NCBI GenBank assembly: GCA_019426215.1
Contig: CM033408.1
Coordinates: forward strand, 32,673,827-32,737,826
Source: Buddleja alternifolia
Lineage: Eukaryota > Streptophyta > Magnoliopsida > Lamiales > Scrophulariaceae
Length of the DNA: 64,000 bases
Direction: 5' to 3'
The position numbers and the translations under genes were made by a program. The notes under the pieces were generated by a model. The model did not search any database. It saw only the letters and a list, made by a program, of their open reading frames with translations, and was not told where the DNA came from. This document shows, piece by piece, positions 26,437 through 38,700 of the stretch. Positions within the stretch are counted from its first letter, which is position 1. The number at the start of each line of letters is the position of its first letter.

Positions 26437-26589
26437 AATGGTGTGATGGAGAACGGTGTGATGGAGAATGTTTAATATTAATATGAGTTATTATTTATGA
26501 TTTTATGGATACATTTTAGTATCCATACATTTTATGGATACTATTTAACATTAATATGAATTATTATTTATGATTTTTAGTACATTTTA

Positions 26590-27150
26590 GTGCATGGGTA
26601 CCTATACCTCACTTGAAAGAAAAACATACGTTGCTATTATGTATTAATACGTCATATCAAGTGTCACTGTACGTCGATTGATGGAAATTAATACGTCAAT
26701 TGACTTGCATTCATACGTCAATATGAATGTACTAATACGTCATATTGATGTATTATTACGTCAATTGATAGATATCCATACGTCAATTTCAATGTACTAA
26801 TATGTCATGTCAAGTGTACCTATACGTCAATTGATTGACATCCATACGTTGATATTATGTATTAATACGTCATACCAATTGTATCTATATGTCGATTGAA
26901 GACTAATACGTCAATTGACTTCCATTCATACGTCAATTTACCTATACGTCCACTGATAGACATCCATACGTCGATATAATGTATTGATACGTCATATCAA
27001 CTGTACTTATACGTCAATTGAAAGAAAAAATACGTTGATATTATGTATTAATACGTCATATCAATTGTACCTATACGTCGATTAATGAAAATAATACCTC
27101 AATTGATGGAAAATAATACGTCGTTTGACTTCAATTCATATTGTTATTTA
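26590..27150. repeat. ACGTC-rich tandem array C, related to array A
   Basis: Monomers such as CATACGTCGATATTATG and TGTACCTATACGTCGATTG recur in the same orientation as in array A, but the higher-order order is less regular. Arrays A and C flank array B and the Myb/SANT-like gene, which suggests one older array interrupted later. No coding potential. Confidence 0.88.
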
Positions 27151-27381
27151 TGATTTTATGGTTACTTTTTAGTACAATATCTCAAATGGAATGTCAATGA
27201 AACACATGATCATAGATTTTGTGCAACACCCTGTGAATCTCCAAGAAAATGATCCACCAAAGTATTTATTACAAGCCAAAAAACGTAATGTTTTTGGTAA
27301 TACAAGCGAAACAAGATAATACAACACAACCATAGTACAAATCATAATATTACAACTCTTCAAATTGGTCTCTCTCATCTT

Positions 27382-28209
27382 CTAGCAGCTAGTTTGTCTA
27401 CATGACCGCTCTGGGATTCCTCCACCGCTCAGCATTTCTCGGGTCCTCTTTCTACATATAAAGAGTGAAAACAACGAAAAAGATGATTGTTAGTAAGAAG
27501 TATAGGTAAATTGAAGTTGTACAACACCACTCTAATGTTGTCCAAATAAGTTATATCCGACATAATATCCATGAACAAATGCAGTATTGAAACGTACATG
27601 TGCAGTATTTGTCTTATTAACCCATATGGGGAAATTTTAGTGTAGAGTAGACATATTTTCACATCATAAATGCCACACTTTGTATTTCAAACGCAATATT
27701 TTTGTCTAGCTACATGAGGTGATTGCAAGTATTCATAAGCCATATGAATACGTAATTTCAATGATTACTGCAGTATTTTATAACTTGAGTAATACTACCA
27801 AATGAGCTTTCTTCTTGTCATAGCAAACAAACAAAGAGCTATCGTTCCCCAAAGTAAATGCCACAAAGTATTACCTGCTAGTATAGCTATTTTTGCCTCG
27901 ACATTCATTTGGCTCGCTATTGGGAACTGCCATCATGTCAATGATCGGCAGTTTGTGGAGTTTATGCAACCGACATATATTGAGGACATCCTCATCCTCT
28001 TTTAAAGTCACATACAATTTGTAAAGGGGAGCAAAGTATCACAATTGAATGCATCCTAAATTCATTTCAGGCCACTTTCTTGCAAGAACAGTGAAAACAT
28101 CCATCAGAGTGGTCCCTTTAAAAATTGAAATCACATCAAACTCATTGTTGTATGCGCAAATTCCTAATATCAGAAATTCACCTGTTTGCGCAGTTGTATC
28201 CATTTGCAT
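27382..28209 (-). pseudogene. MuDR/PB1-like N-terminal relic (two-exon model)
   Basis: Minus-strand frame starting at ATG 28209, through EFDVISIFKGTTLMDVFTVL, one in-frame TGA at 28041-28039, then VTLKEDEDVLNICRLHKLH and LPIIDMMAVP. This resembles the PB1-like/MuDR N-terminal region of plant Mutator-like transposases. The frame reaches a plausible donor (AGCAG|GTAATA, exon end 27875). A plausible second exon, 27451-27382, follows acceptor ATATGTAG in the right phase and adds 23 residues before TAG. No zinc-ribbon or DDE catalytic region is present, so this is at most a truncated, probably dead gene. Family assignment is tentative. Confidence 0.45.
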
Positions 28210-28245
28210 CGCTACTTGTGGTGGTGGTCGTGGTAACAAATCCAA

Positions 28246-29766
28246 TTAAGATGTTTGCGCATTTGTATGCATTTGCATCGTGATCGGGTAACAGATCCAA
28301 TTCAGATGACGATTATCTGGAAAAAAGAGAGAAAAAAAAGCAATCGGGCTTGGAAATAAGACGGAGGACAGGGGGGGTGGTGGTCATCGTCGTCGTCGGC
28401 GAGTAACAGACCCAATTTAGATGTCAATTATCAAAGGAAAAAAAACAATCGGAGAATATAGGAAGGACGGAGAGCAGATAGGGCAGAGGTGAATTGATTT
28501 GCAGATTTTGGGGGTGCAGAGTGGGTGATTATTTAATATAGGTATGGCGGGAGTGAAAATAGACTGGAAATAGCAAAAGAGGGGGTATTTCATACCTTTC
28601 ATGTGGGTAGGAAGCTAATCCAAAGAAAGAACATGAATTGGGGGGTGGAGAGTTGAAAAACAAGGAGGGGGAGACTAATTCATGATTTGAAACATTGAAT
28701 GGGGATTTTTCTCTAAAAACCTGTCGTTATAATCTGTAACTTATTAAGTCAATGCCTACCAATATCTATTACCCCCACCAACCAAAATTTTTTACACTTT
28801 TTTTTTGGTTTTCCACGGGGTGTCTGAGCCAGTTTTTGCGCACTTCGACTAATCTCCGCTCGCGGTGCGTGGCTGCCGCTGGCCAAACATTATTTTGACG
28901 ATGTTGGAAATCGATCCTGTGAACACACCAGATCGACCCCAAGTTGTCCCAGTGGTAACCTAATACAATTGTCCCAGTGGTAACCTAATACAACTGGGCT
29001 AAGAGGTTTGCTTAATTTTTTTTACACCTTGGTTAAATTTTACACTTCTACACAGGTGAATGCGCGACTTTTTGTTGTTCATTTTCTAGTCTCAACTCAA
29101 GTGGCTGGCGCCACTTTTTCCTTTTCTTGGTAATTTCTTTTTTACCAAATTTCGTCAATGAACTCCTCAAATGTCTTATCTAATCAAATTTCATCAACTT
29201 TTCGCAAGAGATGAGCCATTGCTAAATTCTGCAATTGCTTATGCTAAATTTATCATAGCAGTACTTGAAAAGATAGTATTAATAGATCCATATAACTCCC
29301 CGTCTTTACTTAATAAAACATATTTTTTTGTAGAAAATTTAATTTTTATTTCTACATGTTTGGTGGTTGATTTTCTGTTTTAACAATCAACTTTCATTAT
29401 GACTATTTTCCCTATAATCAAGTTTTGTAAACTTAACCAGAAAACTCATTCAACTACAGAAGTTTAAAATCAGTTATAAATTATCTAGAATCAAAGAAAG
29501 TTTTAGCAGAACTAATCAGTATTAGTGTTCCAAGTGAACAGTGTGCATACCCGAAATCAAATCATTCATGCAAAACTAAATAAGTGAATAGATATTAGTC
29601 ATGAAACGGACATTTCTTGGACGATGTAATTTGTAGCAGTGCCTTTGCTGAAAAATAATTAGCCCACCACAGCGCAGCAGTGAGAGTGTCGTGGCAGGAA
29701 GAAAAGGAAATGCCGGATGAGAATAAAAGATGACTCAATTTATTCATTGTATGTTGAACAAAAAAA
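28246..29766. other. Intergenic DNA with a 25-bp tandem duplication
   Basis: No supportable gene. A 25-bp unit starting TTGTCCCAGTGGTAACC is repeated head to tail at 28944-28968 and 28969-28993. A mobile-DNA character is likely around 28800-29000, but boundaries are unclear. From about 29380 the DNA is the 3' flank of the minus-strand BIG gene. Confidence 0.5.
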
Positions 29767-32700
29767 TCACTTCATTACTATTGGACCTATACAGGATTGA
29801 AATACGTTGCATAACACTCGCTGCACTTCCAGTGAACTATGCTCGCTTCGAACAAGATTTACCAACAATGGAAATAAGTGTGAAACATACCTCCTAAATG
29901 AATTTCTTTCTAAACTACCCAGAATCTGCATAACTAATAGAACTAAGGGAGTGCGAGCTGCCAATTCCTCCTTCTTGGCTGAGCCTAATGGCAGAAAACA
30001 ATGTACCATAGGTTTATTGAAGGCTTCCCGTGAGACATGTCCAAATCCACTACAATCAAGGTATATCTGCAACACTTTCTTACATACAGATACAAGCTCT
30101 GCTTCAACATTCATCTCGTCGGACAAAGATGGACTATTCACGAGTAAATCATGCAGAAAGTTTAAGTAGTTCTTGTAAGACTCATTTTCAAAGTGAACAA
30201 TAGGAGGGTCTGAGATCTCTAGCATGGAGCATATTTTCTCTAACTTAAGTACAAGTGTAACTTGAGAGTTCAATTCATGGGAGTGAGATGCAATTGATGA
30301 ATAGATTTCCAGAAGGACACTGACGATTTTTATTGATAAGGACTGCCAATGCATCTTGTAAAGATCTGTCACAACCTGTGAGCATGGAAAAAGAGGATGG
30401 GTACTCAAAATCAACCACAGATAATTAAGCAACATACATACAAGAAAAATTAGCAGATCTTAAGATAAAATTTGTAACCTCAGGACCACGGTAAAATACA
30501 CTCCACGAGTTTGGGCAAAATTACCGAACCACCCTTGCATGACCGAATTACCCTTGCATGTTTTAGTCTTCCACAAGTGAAACATTAATTTGCTCAGATA
30601 TTTGAGTTAACAAGACTTGCTACTATGGACCCATCAGGCTAAAATTGAGTTAGCCAATGAATCAACACCAAATTTACGTATAATCAACTATCATATTAGA
30701 GAGAGCTTTGGGACTTTTCCAGTCATGCCACCCAAGGCATTTGACTATGAAGGCATTCACGATGAATCTGCTAAAGAAGCAAGACTGATACAAAGATTTT
30801 GATGGTAATAGGCCAAAGGAGTAGTATGCAAATGAATAAAGCCGTTACGGTGTTCTCAAAGTTGTCTGGATGGCTCATTTTCCGAATTGCAATTCTGTTG
30901 TGGCATCCGGTCAATGAACTTTTTTTCATCTCCAAACACCATAATAAAGACCGATGATTGGATGAAAGTGATCAATCTTGGACATTACTATACTCATGCA
31001 TCTTAGGAAAAAAAAGGGTGAATCACATCTACACCTTAAAGTTTGCTCTAATTACATAAAAGAACCATCGTGTTTACAAAATTACATACAACCTACTTGA
31101 GGTTTGTGAGATTTACAGGGTCCAAGGAAAAATCATTTTTGGACAAACAAGCAGGAATTGCGACAAATTTGGTGCAACAACATGCACAGTTTCATTTTAA
31201 AGGTATTTATACTTCTCCATAGGTCTTACCCTCAACTAGACTAGATAAATGGCAAGTAAAAATGATTATTTATGTATAGGCTTATCTGGTGGAATGACCC
31301 ACTTTCTAGTATATATTTATTAAGTCTCAACAATTAATACCTATATTTAATTTATGTGTGTTCTTTCGATTTAACAGGTACAAATTCTTTTTTGTTACAA
31401 TGTTGAATAGATGCTCCTGCAAATAAATTTAGCTCAATGGGTTTTTCTACGCCTTTCTCTCTCTTTCTGAAGGAGTGAGCGAGGGCCTTAATCCTCATAT
31501 ACTAAGAAACGAGTCTTAGTGTCTTTCTTCTCCTAAGATACTCCTAAATAAAGAATTCATCACAAATTTCTCTCCGTAACTATCAAGTGAATCATCGAGA
31601 TCTTTAATCCAGAAAAATTGATTAATTGTAAAAATTGTATGCTCTTTCCCATACTCTTTAAAATGTATAGGCTAAATCAAAAAAGTGGATCTCAATATCG
31701 GGGGGAAAAAAAACTGTTCAGGTTTCTCATGTACTTCTAATTTAAGGATTATGACACAAAGTTCTTTATTGCAATTTTTAGCACTACATTTTACCCTATA
31801 TTTTAGAAAGAGCCATACATTTACGTGCAATATACAGTTCTTGATAGTAAGTAACAAACACGATAAAAAGCCAGCAAGAAGACTATATAGTACAAACCTA
31901 GCTTATATCACAAAAGACTAATGAGAATTCATTCCTTGGTTCTGGAACTCCTAAACCCCATATGAGATTCCTCAGTTTCATCATAAACAAGGAAAAGATG
32001 AACATAACATATGTCCTGACATTTGTTAAAAAGATTTAGTCATTGCCCTCAGTTCTTCAGCAGCAAATCTATTTCAAAACATTTTCTTATGAGTTCAGTG
32101 AGGTAGCCTTCATTATCTTACAAATACGATTTTAAGATGAGAGTGTTGCTCAACGTTTTTCCTTAATTCCATGCTCTGATGATAAACAAGCTAATTGCCT
32201 CAATAATTTTCAACTCCATATTATCCTTTGTTTATATGCAAACAAAGATTATCAGGTTATCTGATGGTTATGACATGCATATTCTCTTTATTTGGGACAA
32301 GTGAACAATGAAAATAAAATTAAAAGCCACAAACAAGATTTAAAACATTCCAACACTATGAGTTTCCACATGGTTACGAAATTTCGTCTAGAACTAGAAG
32401 TAAAACTAGAAAAAGGATTAACGGCAAGGTCATATAGCAAGAGAGATCAATCATATTACTTCTGCAAACAACAAGTCGAGACATGTAGATCACGAAAATT
32501 TAAGGTTTTTATGAAGTACAAAAATATGTGGTTCGTAGTAAATGAAAAGAACAATGCTGTCATATTTAACGTGATAACAGTTATGAATGTGTACATGCAA
32601 GAAAAAGAGAGAGAGATTGGCAGAAAGTTGTACCTGTGAAATGAGTAGCTGTACAGCAATATGGCCTTTCATCCTTGAAACAATATATGCCACTGTTTGC

Positions 32701-35700
32701 AGGTTGTCATCGTCAGAACCATCATTAATTACTTCGCTGCCAGAAGACAATTCCATTTCATTACTGGGACGAGCAACATCAGGCAACTCAATGCTGTCCA
32801 CGGTTTTCAAAAGCTTTACAAAACCAGGCAAACTGGATCCCGCAGCCTCTTTCAGACAGAGAAAAATATCTCGCCATTCTTCTTCCAAGAGGTTGCCCTG
32901 CAAATCAGCAGCCAAACGCATCAAAGCAGCCACCCCGGCACTTGAGGGACCTTGGACTGGACTTCTTATGAACCCCGCCAATATAGATACCACTCCATGC
33001 AGTTGGGGCCTTACCATATCAAAAAAATTAACAAATAGATCAACAAGACACTCCGCTGCCACTACAGAAGTTCCAGAGTCCCATATGCTCCCATCAGGAT
33101 GAAGGGGTCTAGAATTTAGTGAAAAGCAATCATTCTCCTTGTGAGCATCTTTCCTCTCAAATGTGAAACTAAATATTGGATAGATCGCACAATTGAAAAC
33201 ATTGACCCAGAATGGAGACGGGAAAAGGTGACCATGGTCCTTCAAAATATTAAAGAGAACTTCCAGAGCACTCTTTCTTATGGCTGATCTAGGATCCCAT
33301 GTCAACCTTGATAACCCTGAAACAAAATTGAAAAAGATGTTATAATCATGAAGAAGATACAAATCTTTATATCAGAAAAACGTAGGAGTGTGTGTGTGTA
33401 TGAGAGAGAGAGAGAGAGAGACACACAGAGATGCCATTATGAAGTGACAATTCACAGGACTAGTCTATACAAAGAATTTACTGATACATATTTGGCTGCT
33501 GGCTCCATCTCCACATCAACGATTCTCAATTAAAACCTAATACCTGAGAGCAACGGAACCCAGAAATACAGCTGATCATCCTTATCTATGCACATTTGAC
33601 TATCCCATGCATCGTCCTTCACAAATGGACTGCTCGAGTAATCCCTCTTACTTTTTTCATTGCAAGCAAGTCCACCATCAGCAAGTTTTACAGCACAGAA
33701 CCGAAGAAAAGCGATAGCATTGAGGCTCACATCGCTGTTGAATCTACTATTTGTGAAGGTGATGAGGCACTTAACGCAATCAGTAAAAGTCAATGTCTCT
33801 GTCTCAGTTATGTAAGGAAAATATTCTCGCACTATTTTTTCCATTGTTTCAAAAGCCAGCAAGACTATGCTCTTTCTTTCGTCAGCTGCAGCTGCTGTGA
33901 AAACCTGAAAAAGGAGAAGATTAGATTTGAACTGAAAAAATGCAAGTGGCAAAATATTAAAATCTTGATCTGAAAATTGAGTTCCGATCCCAAAGAAAAT
34001 TTTGGAACAATTAAGACATTTTGTGATAAGAATGGAATTGATAGAAAATAATTTCGAATACTCGAAATTCCAACAAGAATAAATCTTGCCCCAAGCCTAA
34101 GCTCGATTCTTTATTGATTCAAAAACTAAATGAATGAAAATATAAGCCCCAACATATATATATATATATAACTAAAGATTCCTAACTAAGAAAGGAAAGA
34201 ATTAGACTCCTAACTAAGAAAGGAAAGAAATACTCCTAACTAAGAAAGGAAAGAATAAGACTACTAACTACGAAAGGAAATAATATCCTAAACCAACAAG
34301 GAATGAAATAACTAGTTACCTAAACCAACTAGGAAACTTAATTAAATAAGAACTCAAAGAAGGAATTAAAATAACAACACATAAATAATTAAATCAACTA
34401 AATCTGCGTATATCTCCCTCGGAGTTTCCTTCTTTCTGCCTTCACCCATTTCGTAACAATTCCTCCCCCCGGGAAATTGCTGCATATGGTCGTTCCAAGA
34501 GGTCATAGTGCTTGATATGGGTGCGAAACACAACACTTGGAATGTCGGAAGATTCAGGGCTAACCACCCAAAAGGGTCAGTTCTGCCAAAAGTAAGGAGT
34601 GTGGTGGCGGTGTAGCTGTGTGTTTGTTGTGGGGTGATTTGCGGAATGTGGTTGATGCAGGCAGCTTGGTTTCTGTTGGTTGGAGGTTAGGGGCGGTGAT
34701 TTCCAGAATTTTGGCAGTGGTGTGACCAAGAGGTTTTGGTGGGGCGGACTGGGGAGTATTGGCGGTAGTTCAGCGGCGGGAATTTGCAGTTCGGATGCCG
34801 ATGTCGTGGCGACGGTAACAGGTGGTACAGTGGAGGCGGCAGGATGGAAGGCCGCAGTCACTGCAAGGATTTTTTCCGGCTTGGCGTTGATGGAATCAAA
34901 ACTCTTGGAGGTTGAACGGGTCATGGTGGCGTCAAGGAATCCAGCAGATCAGACCAAATTGATAAGTTACTGAATTGATAGAAAATAATTTCGAATACTC
35001 GAAATTCCAACATAAATAAATCTTGCCCCAAGCCTAAGCTCGATTCTTTATTGATTCAAAAAATGAATGAATGAAAACATAACCCCCAACACATATATAT
35101 AACGAAAGACTCCTAACTAAGAAAGGAAATGATCTCTTAAACCAACAAGGAATTAAATAACTAGTTACCTAAACCAACTAGGAAACTTAATTAACTAAGA
35201 ACTCAGACAAGGAATTAAAATAACAAAACATAAATAATTAAATCAACTGAATCTGCATAAATCTCCCACGGAGTTTCCTTCTTTCTGCATTCACCCGTTC
35301 CGTAACATTTTGTTAATGAGCTATCACTATAACCCACACCTACAGATGCAACCATCAGTGTCTCGCACTTTAAAATGTTCAAGATACAGCCACTGGCAGC
35401 TGACAAGTGACTAAAACAAAGACTTTTATGGAAGTTCCAGATTTAGGGAATCTAGAGAATCATGAGTGAGCTAAGAACTTAGTGCATAGAAAAGTGAGGA
35501 CAAAGCAATCTAATCTCAGATCAGTGAGAGAAAAAAATAAGAAATAAGATGGTTAACAATTACAATAAGAAAGCTTGAAATGGCAAGGGCGTGAAAGGCC
35601 AAAAAAATCACAAAACAGATGCCGGTTGCATCAAAACTCCCATCACCCAATGCCACACACTATCAAAGACCACCATTACTATCTGCCATTTCCCCCCAGA

Positions 35701-38700
35701 TAAAAAATACCATGACCACCACAACAGTCGGTGATCTTTTACTTGGCAGAGATTTCAATACCATTTTGAATGCTTGATGCAGTTGTCATCAACCAAAATG
35801 GAATTAAAATCTCCACCAAGGAGCTTGAAATGCTTGATGCTTTTATTTTCCAAGTAAAAGATCTAGTAGCAAGTACAAGCGAGGCACTATTGATCAGTTG
35901 TACACAAAAGAAATCAACTATAGAAGCGAATACAATTAGAAGCACTCAGTCCAGTTTCACTCTATTTATTTATTAATTGAATGACAAACAGGAATATACC
36001 GTGACTACTTTTCTGACCTGGTATTAATTCTATAGGAAATAGAAGTTGAATTTCTGATGAGGACAAAAGAATGACATGATAGGTGCTCACTTGCCAGTGA
36101 GAAAAGGTTCTCTCTTGAAGCTAGGAAAGGAGCTCTATCTTGACGCGGGCAAGTTATTTTAGAACATGAAAAGGGAAAAATTACCATAAAAACACTCTTC
36201 CATCCAGATTTTACGTTATTGACCCGGCTGAGGACCATTTGTGAGATACATCGAACAATTAATTCTCTGATCTCCGTGGAACAGCTTTTCTGCATGACAA
36301 CCGCAAATGGTCTCAAAAATTCATTTTGAAAATTATAGTTAGCCAGTTCTTCACGCTCTAGGAATTTCATAGCAAGCTGCCGCAGTGAATCCATAACAAA
36401 GATCGCAACAGATAGATTTTCTGACAAACCAACCGCCACAAAAAATTCTGAAAGGACACTCCATATTCTAGACCACACTAGTCTTATGCGATTCATGTTA
36501 TAGTGCCTGCAAAATAAAAGCATCAAGCAGTTTTATTTTCCAATCCATTTCTCTCCAGTTTAGTAAGAATTGGAGCACTGCTTCAAAGTCAAGAAAGAAT
36601 CTTACGCAACTTCCACGATTTTGGTGAGGCTAAACACACGTGGATCAGTTGGAGACTGCAATTCCGACATGGAGACTTTGCAGAGTGCCTTTACAAAAGC
36701 CACTATTGCATCACTGTTTAATCTTTGGCTATGAGCAAAAATATGGTTTAATTCAAAACTCCCGATTTGATCAAGCAAATACAAGTTTGAAATAAAGCTA
36801 TTGATTTGATCTGGGGTAACAAGCCCAGGGGGGTTGACTCCAACAGAGGTGCTATCATAAGAGCCCCCTCGAACAACTGCCATTACAGCAGGATTCTGGA
36901 GTGTTCCTTTTTTCTTCAAAGATGGATAACTAGCATTTGTTAATGTTTTCTCTTCAGATTCAGGATTGGATGTGCTAAGAAAGGACGCATCAGAAGGTGC
37001 TCCCTCCCCCAAGAGCTGCAGATGCTCAAATCGGGATAAGCATGTTAGAATATGTTCCCATGCTTCTTGAAGATAATTTCCATCTTCAATAGCAATCGAT
37101 ATGATAGCCTGCCAACCAACGCAATGTTTTCTCAGTATTGGATAGCATAGCAGTACTACATTTACTCCAAAATAAAATGATGTATACCTCCACACAAACA
37201 TCACTAGATACTCAAATTCTTCAACAGACATGGTATCAAGATATAGTTTATATCACATGGTGGTGTGTCATTTTAACAGGAGGATATACTTATATGTGTG
37301 TGCTTGCATGATTGTTTTGCAAATTAAGAAAGAGCAAAAGGGTGAAACCGCTGAATACCTTGACAGCATCTACATTCTTTTGCTTCATATCTGCCGCACA
37401 ATGGAGGTAAGTAAACTTAGCCACAGTAGTAACAAAAGCATCTCTCTGGGTCTGCATGCCTATCATAGCAGTAACATGCACAGCATGTCGAATTCCCTGC
37501 AAGCACTGAGAAGTAGCTTCCTTGTCATCACTCTGGTCCAGAGTTACACTAAACGCAGCAAGCATAGGGCCCCAGCAAACCTCAACCATGAACCTCAGTA
37601 TTGCAGGGTCTGCTACAGCATAATAAACAACCCTGCAGTGGAACAACAAAGGGTTGAAAGCAAATGTGGGAAGTGGTTAGCATCACAGAGAATCAACACC
37701 CAAGAAACAACCATCAAGCAACAATGATAATCAGAGGAAGGATGGTCTAACTATAATTGCATGGATCAGATAACCACCCTCCACCAATAAACATTCCGTG
37801 TAAGCATTTTAGTATTCCAGGTAAAAGGCACAAGTTCTAGAGAAAAAGCAATGATACAGCGAAAACATAAACCAAGCAAAGATGCGAAACTTCATCTTAC
37901 TCTGATTTCGAAGATTTTGCTATGAACTGCTCCTGGATATGCCTTATTAGATATCCGTTTGCACCCAATGGCTTCTCTTCACTCTGCTTCCAGACCAGAT
38001 TGAGGATACCATCCAAGCCGAGCAGTTTATTCAGGCTGTTTCCTTGTTTGCTTTGGGGTGCAGAAGACTCCGCATTCATTTTAATCTCATTTTTCACAAT
38101 TTGATCATAGAGTGCACCCAAATAATCTTCAGGTAGGTCCTTGCCATCATCTATCCCTCGGTTATTCCGGATGAAATCAGCCTTGGTCATCTTAAGAGTC
38201 ATATCCAATACCGATAATACTCAGAAAGGAGTCCATACTTAATTCAAGCTTATCACTTAAAATCTATGAATTATGTATAAAACAGTCCAATATAAGCATA
38301 ATACGTGGAACAGTTTTAAATTGACATCTTCCCTAACTTCTTTGGAGATTAGTGAAGAAACAAGAAGTCTCAGATCCAACATATGTTACTTGGTCTTCAA
38401 TTCATTAGAGCACGAGATTTGGATACGTGAACACAACAATGTATAAAGTTTTGGTTGGTTGCTTTTCTCAAAGTATTTTTACAGAATGCCTAGGGAAAGG
38501 AGAAGAATCCCCCAGTTTTAGTTTGAGAATTGGAAATTTTGTTTCTAGAAATAAATTCTTTTTGCATTTATTTTCACATAATGTCAAATTTGATATCTTA
38601 TGTCACCTCAAGTGGGGTTGATGTTAGTAATATCGAAAAATAAAGTTGGTTCTGTTTTAATAATACAAATTTGATAATGATTATGTGAATGCTGATGCAA

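Noticed and set aside
23128..27150. CRISPR-like repeat arrays
   Set aside because: The units are contiguous tandem repeats without unique spacers, and this is plant nuclear DNA.
34680..34973. 97-aa plus-strand frame in the intronic LTR element
   Set aside because: It is antisense to the likely gag vestige and shows only Gly/Ala low complexity.
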